Source: Raphanus sativus (Eukaryota; Streptophyta; Magnoliopsida; Brassicales; Brassicaceae). From it: a DNA stretch of 64,000 nucleotides. Where the stretch lies: NCBI RefSeq assembly GCF_000801105.2, contig NC_079513.1, positions 22,040,273 to 22,104,272 on the forward strand, given 5' to 3'. Below the pieces are notes generated by a model. The model saw only the letters and a program-made list of their open reading frames with translations. It had not been told where the DNA came from and ran no database searches. The translations under genes were made by a program, and so were the position numbers. Positions 23,422 through 34,233 of this stretch are shown in pieces (positions within the stretch are counted from its first letter, which is position 1; every line of letters begins with the position of its first letter).

Positions 23422-25452
23422 TTATCGCGCACGGAGGTTGTATAATCTTGATGAGGTGAACACCGAACTATCCATGATCTGTTCCGGAATCTTGTAATCA
23501 GGATCTCTGAGACTGTCAGCATCGTCAATTATATCTGTATCAATCCAAGTATTCCAATCGACCTCGCTATCTGCATCCGCATCTTCATCCCACGAGAGAT
23601 ATCTTTTGCTTTGCATGCTGTTAACTTTATCTACTAGTCTTAAGAGAATATCGTGGTTTAGAACTTCATAGTCCCTGCGGTTTCAGACAAGAGTATAAAG
23701 ATCAGCTTCTGAGTTTTTGGTTTGTTCAGAAAACATTTTGAGGATATTACCATTACCTGTATGTAAAAGCAGCATGAAGAAGCTGAGCTGAAGCAAGAGC
23801 AGCGAAGATAGACCTGAGAACGTTTATAATCCATGCTCTATGTTCTTCATCATTCACGTAACGCAAACTCGCTACTTCTAACGCCAAAGTAACGCACAAA
23901 CCTGCATCATCGAAACAAAAAAATGGTCTCTTAAACAGCCAATGTACTCCACTAAAGATAAAAGAGAGATAAAGTATGATACTTACCAATGTAAAGCCTT
24001 GGCCTAATGGTGTAAGTTTGTTTTGTACTCGTAAACATGTAGATAACAAAGATCGACAAGAAGTAGATGAAGAAAGCTTTAATCACCCTTGACTCAAGAA
24101 GCATCGCATTGTGCAAAGCAAACAGCTTATCCAAAGCCACAAACATGCTCGCCTGTTTCGCCTCAAACGCTTCCTGAGCCGCCAACATCGATTTAGAATT
24201 CTCAAACAAGTGATCGTGAACCTGCTGAAGCTCTTCTTGCCGCTTCGCGAGATCCTCCTGTTGCTCCTGGCTAAACTCGACGAAACGTTGCAGCGTACTC
24301 CTGCTCTCTTGCAGCGCCTCGCTCTGAAACTGGTTAAGAGACTGGATACTCTCGATGGCCACTGATTGACCGTCTAGAAGCTTCTGCTGTTTATCCAACG
24401 TAGTGTTCGTGATAGTACCGATGACGCTGGTTTGATTCTCCAAAGCAGTCATTTTACTCGTCATTTTCTCTCCGAGAACGCTTATCTCCCCGCCTATTTG
24501 CTTCGTGTCGTTCTTCAGCTTATCAACACCTTCTTTGACGTCAGTGACAGTATCGTTAAACATCTCCATTCCAATCTTCATAGCTTCCCCCATCTTCTCT
24601 TGACCTTCCTTTAACGCTAGCTGTGACTCTGTGATACTCTTTTGCTCTTGATAGATCTCTTTGGTTTGTTCAGACAAACCACTCATTTGAGTTCCTATTG
24701 TGTTTGTCGTGTGAGCCACGTTTTTAACCACAACATCTACTGATCCTAAAGATTCATGAATCTTGCTCGTGCTTTGTAAAAGCTCGTCTGATTTATTCTC
24801 TAGTATATCAAGTTTCTCTTCTGTGCTCTGAGCTGTTCTCTTCAAATCATTCACAAGCCTCTCTATCTCATTCTTGAAAGCGTGACTCCTAATTAACCAC
24901 ACAAAAGTTTAAATTCAGAATCCATTACACAAGTTCGAAAAAAGACAAAGCTAAAAAAAAAACTTACTGTAACTGTTGGCAGATGGTGTTGGTCTCAAGC
25001 ATGAACTCGAGATAGATCTTGTGCTCATGATCATCTAGCTTCTTGAGACAACTCATCATCGTTGATCTGTCGTTGCATGTGGGAAACTCCGGTCTTCCTG
25101 ATTCTTTCTGGAAGCAGTCGCTTAGATGCCATGCGAATCTTTTCCTCTGTTCTTCTGTGCCGACCATGTCCTTGCAGCCAGAGATAAGGTAACCGTATGC
25201 GGTTTGCCAACAGCTGCTTGGACCAACGAGCTGGTTTTTGGCGTTTTCAAGGACTTGAACCGCCTTCTGGTTATTAAAAACTTCTATGGAAAAGTCGGGG
25301 TTGGATTTGATGGTGGGCCGTGATGAGAAGGAAGAAGAGTCTGTGTTTTCTCCAGAAGAAGAAGAGAACCATCCCCAGCTGTGGGATAATGTTGAAGAAT
25401 CTAAAAGTGTGATCAATAGAAACAGAAGAAATTTTCTGTTGAGAAGATCCAT
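23422..25452 (-). CDS. GEX1: GEX1 (gamete expressed protein 1), with apparent 3' frameshift
   Basis: Exons 25452-24968, 24888-23987, 23901-23757 and 23675-23422, with consistent GT-AG introns and phases. The protein begins with a signal peptide (MDLLNRKFLLFLLITLL), has a Cys-rich N-terminal region typical of the GEX1/Brambleberry/KAR5 family (about 70-160), a long coiled-coil-rich middle and two or three transmembrane segments in the C-terminal third (VIKAFFIYFLSIFVIYMF and following). This family acts at the nuclear envelope in nuclear fusion (karyogamy) in gametes and embryos. In exon 4 an AAA run near 23640 puts the frame into TAA 15 codons in, giving about 526 residues, while about 80 conserved-looking acidic C-terminal residues continue in the neighbouring frame to 23422. 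This is either a real truncation, a sequence error or an altered splice. Matches Arabidopsis At5g55490 in position. Confidence 0.85.
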
Positions 25453-26672
25453 TTTTAAGGTTTTTCTTTCTCCTTTGTGTGGAATCCTCTTCTTCTCTTG
25501 TGTTACCTAAAACAAAAAGATCAGATTGTTACGTTCTGAAAATTGTGGGTATTGTTATTAGATAATATGCAAAACTTTGAGCGCAAGCAATGGAAACTCA
25601 TGGACTTTTTGTTTTTTCCGTGATACCGTCATTAATAAAACTAGCAAATAAAGAGGATTATTAACAAAGAAAGAGGATTATTAACAAAAAAAATTGCAGA
25701 TTAAAAAGGATACAAATCAATATTTCCATTCCTCTTGCAGGGTTTAGAGAAACGTCTTTGGCCATGTATGTTCGCTTCGATGCGTCCACACTTTCTATAT
25801 CGTTTTCTTTTAGACTAATACATATGCATTTTTAGTCATTCCAATGACGTTAAAACGCACAGGAAAACACTACTATCCATTCTTTTGTCAACCGAACAAG
25901 AAAATTTACATACATGAAGAGGTAGGAATACAGACAATGTTGGGAGATTAAAAAAAAAGCTATCTAAAAATAGTTATGTAATACTTTGAGTCAGAGACGA
26001 GTCTCTACGTTTATGTCATTACTGAGTGGCTAAACAGATTAAGTACAAACGTAAACACAGACTCTCAGGTAATACTTTTCATTATTCATTTCAAAAGAAT
26101 AGTATATATAGTTGCACACACAACCATTACATGAGAATCTAAGCAACACTTACCGAGCAGAGAGATTGAAGACTTTGAGTCAGCGTTTTGGAGAAAGTGT
26201 GTGATCTTCAAAAGAGTTGAGAGAGAGAGACAGGAATGATATAAAGTAACTGAACGCGTTTGACAAAAAAAAAAGAAAAAGAGAAAAGGAAACGTTTCGC
26301 GAAACGTTTGGTTTATTTCCGGTTTGAATTAATTTCCGATATGAAATTAAATTTATTCCGGTTCGGTTTATCTCGGTCAGGTTCCGTGAAACTCAACGAT
26401 CAAAGAGAAAGTCAAATAGAATCAATCCATGGAACTTTCCTGCTTTGAAAAATAAATCGGCACCTTCGCAAAAACTCCGAGATTCTTCGTCTTCTTCTTC
26501 GTCGTCGTTCACCTCTGTCACCTTTTAGGAACTTTCCGGCGAAAAATCCGATGAAGATCTCCACTAAATCCATCACTAGATTCTGATTTTTTCCTTGGAG
26601 GATCGATTGATGAAAATCTAAAAATAGAAAGTCTCAGTTCCATCAATTCTCAAAGCGCAAATCAAGGGGAAC

Positions 26673-26673
<1 letters not shown>
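25453..26673. other. Divergent promoter region between GEX1 and XYLT
   Basis: The two genes are transcribed away from each other. Purine-rich stretches occur at 26215-26295. Two copies of a short direct repeat (AAAGAGGATTATTAACAAA) lie at 25650-25690. No TATA box was assigned with confidence. Confidence 0.45.

Positions 26674-26727
<54 letters not shown>
26674..26727 (+). repeat. GA microsatellite in the XYLT leader, abutting the start codon
   Basis: About 25 GA units end one base before the ATG at 26729, so the repeat forms the last part of the 5' leader. Confidence 0.9.
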
Positions 26728-26728
<1 letters not shown>

Positions 26729-26731
<3 letters not shown>

Positions 26732-28704
26732 AGTAAGCGAAATCCACGGATCCTGAAGATAATCATCTACATGCTACTCCTCAACTCTCTCTTCCTCTGC
26801 ATCTACTTCGCTTTCCACTCTTCTTCCTCCTCTACCCAGCCGCCACCATCACATCACCATCTCCATCTCCCTTCCCGATTCCACGTCACCAACAACCAAT
26901 CCGCCGCGACGATCCAGAAGCACTGGCCGATCCTACCTTCCTACCTCCCCTGGACGCCGCCTCAGAGCGACCTCCCAGCTCGCTCCTGCGAAGGCTACTT
27001 CGGGAACGGATTCACCAAGAGAGTCGACTTCCTCAGAGCTAGTAAACGAGGAGGAGAAGGAAGCTGGTTCCGATGCCACTACAGCGAGACGCTAAGTAGC
27101 TCGATATGCGAGGGGAGGAATCTGAGGATGGTTCCCGATCGGATCGCGATGTCGAAGGGAGGTGAGAAGCTGGAGGAGGTCATGGGGAGAGGGGAGGAGG
27201 AGGAGCTTCCTGAGTTTCGTGAAGGCGCGTTTGAGGTGGCCGAAGGTAAGAGAAACCGCCGCGTTGGCGGCGGAGGAGGAGGTGTTTCGCGGCGGCTGGT
27301 GAGTGATGAGATGTTGAATGAGTATGTTCCAGAAGGTGGCATTGGTAGGCATACGATGAGAGGGTTGGTTGGTTCGATTCGTGCGGTTGGCGCAGATGAT
27401 TTCGTTTGTGAAGAGGTTCGTGATTGATTACATATTAGATTGTTATTAGATAATGCAGAAACATATGACATAGAGGTTTAATGTGGTTAGTCAATTCAAT
27501 GAATATATATATATATATAACATAGATTGTGTTTTGGTGAAAGATTTTACATAATTAGAAAGTTTTTCTTGGAACAAAAACACCGTTTTGGAAGATCAAA
27601 TTCAATTCAAGATATGAAGGCAATGAATCGTTGTAATCTTTCTTAGATTCTTGAAACTTATGTAATGTGCTGTTGATTGATGTTTGTTTGTTTGATCTTT
27701 GCTTGGCTCCAGTGGGTGGAGGAACCAACTCTGCTCGTCACTCGTTTCGAGTACGCGAATATGTTCCATACCGTGACAGATTGGTACAGCGCTTATGTTT
27801 CCTCTAGAGTCACCGGTTTGCCTAATCGTCCACACGTTGTTTTCGTTGATGGACACTGCACGGTACGCTCTTCTTCTCGGTGGTTACTCTTGGTCAGATG
27901 AATCCAGCAGGAGTTTCAATGTTTATGTTGTGAATCTTTTTTTAATTGCAGACGCAGCTAGAAGAAACATGGACAGCTTTGTTTTCAGGGATCAGATACG
28001 CAAAGAACTTCACCAAACCGGTTTGTTTTCGCCACGCCGTTCTCTCACCTTTGGGATACGAGACGGCGCTTTTCAAGGGCTTGTCCGGAGAGATCGAATG
28101 CAACGGAGAATCAGCTCACAACCTGTGGCAAAACCCTGACAACACAAAAACCGCGAGACTCTCAGAGTTTGGAGAAATGATCAGATCATCATTCGGTTTC
28201 CCTGTGAACAGACACCGCTCGACAGAAAAACCGCTGTCGTCTTCATCATCCCCTGTTTACAACGTTCTCTTTGTCCGACGTGAAGACTACTTAGCACACC
28301 CTCGTCACGGAGGTAAAGTCCAGTCACGGCTCGTCAACGAGGAAGAAGTGTTCGAGTCGCTGCGCCAGTGGGTGGCGTCTGGCTCCACGGGTCTGACGAA
28401 ATGCGGGATTAACCTTGTGAACGGGCTGTTTGCGCACATGTCGATGAAAGATCAAGTCAAAGCCATCCAAGACGCGTCGGTGATCATAGGAGCTCACGGA
28501 GCGGGACTGACGCACATAGTCTCTGCAACACCAAACACAACGATATTTGAGATTATAAGCGTCGAGTTTCGGAGGCCGCATTTCGAGCTTATAGCTAAGT
28601 GGAAAGGTTTGGAGTATCATCCGATGCATCTGGCGAATTCACGGGCGGATCCGACGGCTGTGATTGAGAAGTTAAAAGAGATAATGAGAAGTTTTGGCTG
28701 CTGA
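26729..28704 (+). CDS. XYLT: Beta-1,2-xylosyltransferase
   Basis: Exons 26729-27415, 27713-27862 and 27952-28704 join in phase 0 to 529 residues, close to the 534 of the Arabidopsis enzyme (At5g55500). It is a type II Golgi protein: short cytosolic tail, one signal anchor (about 9-29, IIIYMLLLNSLFLCIYFAF), a Pro/His-rich stem and a GT61-family catalytic domain with WVEEPTLLVTRFEYANMFHT (about 230-249), DGHC, RREDYL and GAHGAGLTH (about 430). It adds beta-1,2-xylose to the core mannose of complex N-glycans. Exon 1 is unusually GC-rich for this window, with a Gly run (VGGGGGGVS). The GA repeat directly before the ATG is notable. Confidence 0.95.
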
Positions 28705-29436
28705 AAAAGAAGTCTCGGGTGACCCCGTGAGTTCGAACCTTAGCAGCCACGGGATGTTTTTGTATTATTATTTTTCTTCGTCTTTAGGTGGGGGTTAATG
28801 TCAATGTCAAGTGTTGTAGATTGGCTTTTGCTATTTTGTACCAAACATGCTTTTTGACACGGGATAATTATTATACCACTCTCACTTTTCTTAGAGTTCC
28901 CCCTATAGTCTATACATTATTCGGATGTAAAAGTCATACATGATGTTTCCTAAGTTTTCTTTAAAAATAAAAATAACGTCCCTTAAAGATCCCGATTCCC
29001 TCCCTTGAAACTCCCAACTCATAGGTTCTCACCGGTAACCACAGTAGGAATAAAAGGAAAAAAAAAAAAGAAATAAAAAATAAGAAGGAATAAAATAAAA
29101 GAAAAAAATCATTTTTCTCCTAATTTGATAAGGAATAATTGTAGTCTTTTATCCTTAAATCTTAAGGAATGTTAAGGAATTATAGGTAACAAATATTCCT
29201 TGTAAATAGTATAAATTATAAGGAATGTTAAGGAATTAGCTATTCTCATACATTTCCTTGGTCACCATTTGGATGTTTTCCTTGTTACTTATGTGGCACG
29301 CAACAATCAAAACCTAAATTATCGTCTTCTTTTATGCTGTGCAGATTTCTATAAACCATAGGGAAGTTGAGCTTGAAAATAGTACCGAGGTCCAAACATT
29401 GTTTCTATCTGAACCTTTTATGTTTTTTTGTGCAAT
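28705..29436. other. 3' region of XYLT and spacer
   Basis: 28716-28753 has a small hairpin (CCCGTG and CACGGG) around a box-B-like GAGTTCGAACC; it could be the tail of an old SINE but has no other support. 29040-29230 is purine- and AT-rich with repeated AAGGAATGTTAAGGAATTA words at 29164 and 29220. Confidence 0.4.
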
Positions 29437-29441
29437 GTTTC

Positions 29442-29811
29442 TGTGATAACCCGTCCCGTGGAACACCTGCCCATGGACCTCAGGCTCACAGCGCTGCAGC
29501 GCACCGACCCCAACCCCTCCATTATGAGATCTCACTATCTCCATAATTAGGTTGTTGGTGAGGTTCAAACCTCCGACCTCACCCTTTAACAGCATTCCAC
29601 AAGACAAGCTGTCACCAATTGATCTGCAGTTCAATTGGTGACAGCTTGTCTTGTGGAATACTGTTAAAGGGTGAGGTCGGGGGTTCGAACCTCACCAACA
29701 ACCTAATTATGGAGATAGTGAGATCTCATAATGGAGGGGTTGGGGTCGGTGCGCTGCAGCGCTGTGAGCCTGGGGTCCATGGGCAAGTGTTCCACGGGAC
29801 GGGTTGTCACA
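29442..29811. mobile_element. 370-bp palindromic (fold-back) element with 5-bp target duplication
   Basis: Two 181-bp arms (29442-29622 and 29631-29811) are inverted copies around an 8-bp spacer. By eye they differ at six positions, all C/T or G/A transitions. Outer ends read TGTGATAACC and GGTTGTCACA and are flanked by GTTTC on both sides (29437-29441, 29812-29816). TG...CA ends plus a 5-bp duplication are typical of integrase-type insertion, while the inverted arms resemble fold-back elements. Each arm includes a box-B-like GGTTCGAACC. No coding capacity; the open frames inside are mirror images of each other. Confidence 0.85.
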
Positions 29812-29816
29812 GTTTC

Positions 29817-30201
29817 TATCTGAACCAAATGTAAGTTTTATGCGTTAGAAGCGGCAGGTCTATATGAATCTCTTGGGGTTTTTTCTTTTAAAATGAAGCT
29901 TTTAGTTTTTCTATATTTGAAGGTTGTTAGCGACCTTAACTTGAGGTTTTACAGGCTTGAGGTTTTTGTGTGGCTTTTCTGCAACCATGAATCTTCAAAT
30001 TACTTGTTCAACTTCTGCCTTGTGTTCAAACTGCATCCATTGTAATTGCTTAAGCTTGAGATGGCCTTTTTGAGTATTTGTTGACAACTTGATTGTAGCA
30101 GAAGAATTATATCTGCGAGGCATAAGGATGAATTTAAGGTAAGTGTTCGAGTTGTGACTCAATTTGGCAAAAAAAGATCAGAGGGAAAAATTCTGCTTAA
30201 T
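29817..30201. other. Spacer between fold-back element and tRNA
   Basis: No gene recognised. TTTCTATCTGAACC at about 29813 repeats 29402-29415 on the other side of the palindrome, but it is only a short similarity. Confidence 0.4.
30186..30190 (-). terminator. Pol III T-run terminator of tRNA-Ala
   Basis: Five T residues on the reverse strand 11 bases after the tRNA end. Confidence 0.7.
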
Positions 30202-30274
30202 TGGAGATGCGGGGTATCGATCCCCGTACCTCTCGCATGCTAAGCGAGCGCTCTACCATCTGAGCTACACCCCC
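30202..30274 (-). tRNA. tRNA-Ala (anticodon AGC)
   Basis: The reverse strand folds into a 73-nt cloverleaf: acceptor 5' GGGGGTG pairs with CATCTCC (two G-U pairs), D arm AGCTCAGATGGTAGAGC, anticodon stem CTCGC/GCGAG with loop TTAGCAT (anticodon AGC), and T arm with GATCGAT loop between GGGG and CCCC. Discriminator A is at 30202. A T5 pol III terminator follows on the reverse strand (plus-strand A-run 30186-30190). Confidence 0.95.
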
Positions 30275-30827
30275 TTTTGCTTGAATTTCCATAAGTATAA
30301 TCATGAGAGCCTTGATTCAGTTAAAGGTTCATAAATTAAAACGTTTACAGATTTTCGCTTTGGTGAGCTCAGTTAAGCTAATTATAGGATTAATCACGCG
30401 AAATAAGGGAGGGAACAGTTAAAAATTCGAGATAAGAACCTCAAATTCCCCTTCAAACTTATGCATATAATTGTGCCATCCACTTGTCTGAGTATACAGC
30501 CTCAAAATGCATGTCTATTTAAGGTACAGATGATAATGATGATGGTTATGAGATGAAGAAGAGAGGCCAGTTGAGAGGATCCATGACCTTGTTCTTCCCA
30601 CAATTTACTGTTCTAAAGCGCTTTGGTTACAAGTAAAGGACTGTATAATTTGTCATTCGTTATGGTAATAACTAATAACCAATGGTAGTATATCCGAGTA
30701 CTATTTGCTATACAGTCCGATTAAGACATATATCTCCATTTCTCATTGGCTTAAGCCGCAAAACCATTTTCACATGTTTTCAACATCTACAAAAGGTCTG
30801 AAAAAACAGGTTGTAAAGAAACAAAAC
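30275..30827. other. Spacer and 3' region of the Tim17 gene
   Basis: The last 100-200 bases are probably the 3' untranslated region of the minus-strand gene. No other feature recognised. Confidence 0.4.
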
Positions 30828-33395
30828 TCAACGTGCGCGGGGAAATGCGACCTCCCTGGATTTTGTTAAAGAGTTGCAGAAAGAAGAGAAAGCTCCTCTG
30901 ATTTCTTCGTGGATTGGGATAGCCAAAGAGAGTGGTAAATCATCTTTGAGACTTCTGCTTTGATCATGTCTCAGCGAGACAGAGTGAGCCAAAGCTGTTT
31001 GCCTTTTGTTGAGTCCTTCAAGGATGAAAGAAAAGGCACCAAAAGTGATACAGCTTTGTAGCATTGCTTGTGGTGGACCTGCAACACACACGATCATCAA
31101 ATGCGTAGCACATGCATTTGTTAAGAGATCTCTGTCAAACGATAATTAGCTCAGATAGTTTCATCATCTTGATTGCAAAGGAACAGGTGCCGATAAAATA
31201 CTTGCAAAAATCTCAGGGATATGAATTTAGAAATGGGTACAGTTCTTACCGGGGAAACTAAGAGCAAGTCCAGTGCAGCACCCAGCAACTCCAACGTTAA
31301 TCGCTGCAAAATGGAGATGATATAAAACGAAGAAGTGACTAATCGTAGAAGTGAGAAGACACAAGAAGGAGAAGCGACTTAAAGAGTCTCTCACCATCAT
31401 CTTTCCCACGCAGTTTCTTCAGAAGGCAAACAACCAAAGTGTGTACTCCAGATAAAACCGCAAAAGTCTAACAAAGAAAAACCACAGTTTACTCTGCGAA
31501 GTTCCAATGAACATACTCAATTCATAAAGACTCAAAACTTAAGTCACCTTAGCAGACTGACCCGCATCAGCAAACGATCCCTTAAACCCCTTCTTCTTAA
31601 ACAATCCGGAACCTGAAACCCCCAACTTATTTCCGTGAGATTCATGGTTTCATTTCATCAGACAAAAACAAGCACATAAATCTAACTCTCTCCCGTCAGT
31701 AACACAGAAAGCTAAGCTAAATTGACTCCAAAACATAAACAAACTTGAAGAAAAGATCAAGCTACACCAACGAAGTAATACACAAACCATTGTTGTCCCT
31801 AACTCGAGTAATATGGTTGTTCCTCCATTCCTTATAGCCCCACAACTAGAGATGTCAAATGGGCGGGATAAAAATGGGCGGCCCGTGTCCAAATTGATAT
31901 GGTCTAAAATGGGCAGGTCCATTTTGGCCCGTAACTAAATTTTTGTCCACATGGACAAACCCAATTATATCATGGACAATACTGGACTTAACCATTTGGA
32001 CAATGGGCGGCCCAAAAATCTAAAATGTCTAGGTTTAGCAAATTGGGAAAAACTCAATATTTTTTTCGACATTTTCCTAAAGCCTAAAGGTTTGATTTAT
32101 AACTGTTTATGTGTGATTTTTGTTATGGAAAACATAATTTCTGCCAAAACTGAAAAACATAATTTCCCGCCAAAGCCGGAAAAAAATATAATTGTCTGCC
32201 AAAACCGGAAAATTCAATTTTTTTGCTAAAATCGAAAAATCAAATTTTCCGTCAAAACCGAAAAACCAAAATTTCCGCCATAACCGAAAATACAATTTCC
32301 CGCCAAAACCGGAAAAATCAATTTCTACCAAAACCAAAAAACCCAATTTCCCACCAAAACTGAATAATTCAATTTCCCGCCAAAACCGAAAAAACGCAAT
32401 TTCCTGCCAAAACCAGAAAAAACATAAATTTTCGCTAAAACTGGAAACACAATTTTTCGCAAAAACCAGAAAACACTATTTCCCGTAAAACCAGAAAACG
32501 CACAATTTCCCGCCAAAACCGAAAACATAATTTCTCGCAAAAATTGGAAAACACACAATTTTTCGCCAAGACCGGAAAATACAATTTCTCGCAAAAACCG
32601 GAAAACGCAATTTCTTGCCAAAATAGAAAACGCAATTTATCTTTTGTGAACTTGTCTGTTTTTATGAAGTCTAGAACATGAAGTTTAAAACTTGTATGAA
32701 TTTTACTTATTTAAACTGAAAAATTGTGTTGTTTACGTTAAGTGGTCATATAGGCCCATGGACAGCCCAACAAATGTAATAAATCATGGTCTTATTTGGT
32801 TTTGGTCTCATTTGGACATGGTTCTATTTGGGCTTCGACCAAATATGTCCAACAAAAAAATAAAGCCCATTCGGACACGCCCAAACCCGCCCGGCCCGCC
32901 CAATTGACATCTATACCCACAACTAATGTAAGCATACGCATAAAGCTAAGCTAACTCGGCTGAGAATCAAGAATCATAATCTCTGAGTAATGTTCTTCTA
33001 ATCTACAGACAATCTATATGCGAAACAATTAGTTGACTACACACACTATTTCTATTCCTCAAGTCCGATTAATCCATTGGAAAATCTATAACCGCTAAAC
33101 CTCTAGCTCAACTAACTCTGTTTGTTCGAGTTCAAATCAATCCACAAGGAGCACATATACAAGAAGACAAATAGTATAAAGCAAAGAATAGTAAATTATC
33201 ACCATATCCGAATACAGAGCCCATGACGGCGCCGCCGGCAGCATCTCCGGCGAAAGGGACGAGACAAACGGCGGGAGAAGGGATTGCCAACGCATTGGAA
33301 GAGTCGTGAGTGATCACATCAGCATTGACGTTAGTGTTGGGGTTTGAATCGGAATCGAGACTCGTATCGACGTCTGGAGAATTCTCGGCTGCCAT
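30828..33395 (-). CDS. Tim17/Tim22/Tim23-family membrane protein
   Basis: Exons 33395-33203, 31612-31548, 31467-31395, 31303-31250 and 31078-30828 total 636 nt, 211 residues, with all phases consistent. After an Asp/Asn-rich acidic N-terminus (about 1-40) come four hydrophobic, Gly-rich helices of the Tim17 fold: [45 protein letters not shown] and [16 protein letters not shown]. The C-terminus is hydrophilic. It corresponds to Arabidopsis At5g55510, a member of the Tim17/22/23 (PRAT) family found in mitochondrial or plastid membranes; its transported cargo is not known to me. Intron 1 (33202-31613) is expanded by a hAT element. The organelle is not decided by the sequence. Confidence 0.9.
31847..32915. 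mobile_element. Non-autonomous hAT element in an intron, with internal E2F-site minisatellite
   Basis: Ends TAGAGATGTCAAATGGGC (31847-31864) and, inverted, TATAGATGTCAATTGGGC (32898-32915) are flanked by a perfect 8-bp duplication CCCACAAC (31839-31846, 32916-32923), the hAT hallmark. Subterminal regions are rich in GGGC/GCCC. No transposase frame. Positions 32130-32640 are a degenerate tandem array of about 20-27-bp units around TTTCCCGCCAAAACCGGAAA. The exact E2F-type word TTTCCCGCC occurs at 32163, 32296, 32373 and 32506. The element lies in intron 1 of the Tim17-family gene. Confidence 0.9.
32130..32640 (+). repeat. Degenerate minisatellite with E2F-like sites
   Basis: Around 20 imperfect units of about 20-27 bp with the core CCGCCAAAACCGGAAAA. 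Spacing is irregular and units differ by small indels, which excludes a CRISPR-like organisation. The array is internal to the hAT element. Confidence 0.85.
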
Positions 33396-33765
33396 AGCTG
33401 AAGAGCCTCTGAAGCTGAAGATACTGGAGTAATGGAGTTTGTTTAGCTTTTCTATCTGAATTTATTTTCTTCGGGATTACTTTTGCCACCTGTACGCAAA
33501 CAGTATTTATGGGCCTTTGTTAGGCCTAAAATAAAGCTATTGGGTCTCAAGGAAGAGCCCACTAGAACTAGACAGTAACAACATGAATCCACTTATTTTG
33601 TGTACAAGGCTCTCTCTATTTCTTAGATTTTAGAATTTTGACCCTCATACTTTTCTGTTTCAATCCGGTTCTATTTCAAATTTTAGATTTTAGTATTTCT
33701 GAAATATGTTTTTTTTGTAGGCTGGATATAGAAGATAAATTAGCAATGTATGGTGTGTTATTGAC
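33396..33765. other. Promoter/leader of the Tim17-family gene
   Basis: Upstream region of the minus-strand gene; no clear TATA box. No other feature. Confidence 0.4.
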
Positions 33766-33768
33766 TTA

Positions 33769-34135
33769 GAGGGGTGTATTCAACCGAGAATTTCAGATGA
33801 TTTGTATTAAAATGACAAATCCACTGTTATTCAAACATAAATTTTAAAAACTCATTTAAAATCCACTGTTATTGAATTTGATATTTCGTAAAGTACTCTA
33901 AAATCCAGTGTTATTGAAAATATTTTAAGTTGTGAGATTTTAAAGTTTTGAGGTGATTTTAGGGTGTTTGGGTGGAGTTTCTTAGTTAAAAAAATTAAAA
34001 CTTAAATCCCATTGTTTTATGTGATATTCTAGAGTAGTTTAACAAAAATCACCTAAATCTCTGCAACTTATTAAAATCATCTAAAACTCCATTAAAAATC
34101 AAATCACATCAAATGTTAAATTGAATACATCCCCC
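33769..34135. mobile_element. Tourist-like (PIF/Harbinger) MITE
   Basis: Terminal inverted repeats GAGGGGTGTATTCAA and (inverted right end) GGGGGATGTATTCAA, with TTA on both sides (33766-33768, 34136-34138). The 367-bp interior is AT-rich, non-coding, and has repeated AAATCCACTGTTATT words. Confidence 0.8.
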
Positions 34136-34233
34136 TTATTGTTGTAGCTTACAAGTTCTATATTTTCGAATTTTCGGGATTCCGATATATTTCAAATACA
34201 CTTTTTCAAATTTCTTTTATTTTAAGAAATTAA

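Noticed and set aside
27079..27471. Antisense open frames over XYLT exon 1
   Set aside because: Shadow frames of GC-rich coding sequence on the other strand.
28716..28753. Possible SINE or tRNA fragment behind XYLT
   Set aside because: Only a box-B-like word and a six-base stem; no box A, A-tail or target duplication.
29332..29834. Two nearly identical proteins on opposite strands
   Set aside because: They are the two arms of one palindromic element read outwards and inwards, not genes.
32130..32640. CRISPR-like regular repeats
   Set aside because: Units are degenerate with irregular spacing and lie inside a plant hAT transposon.
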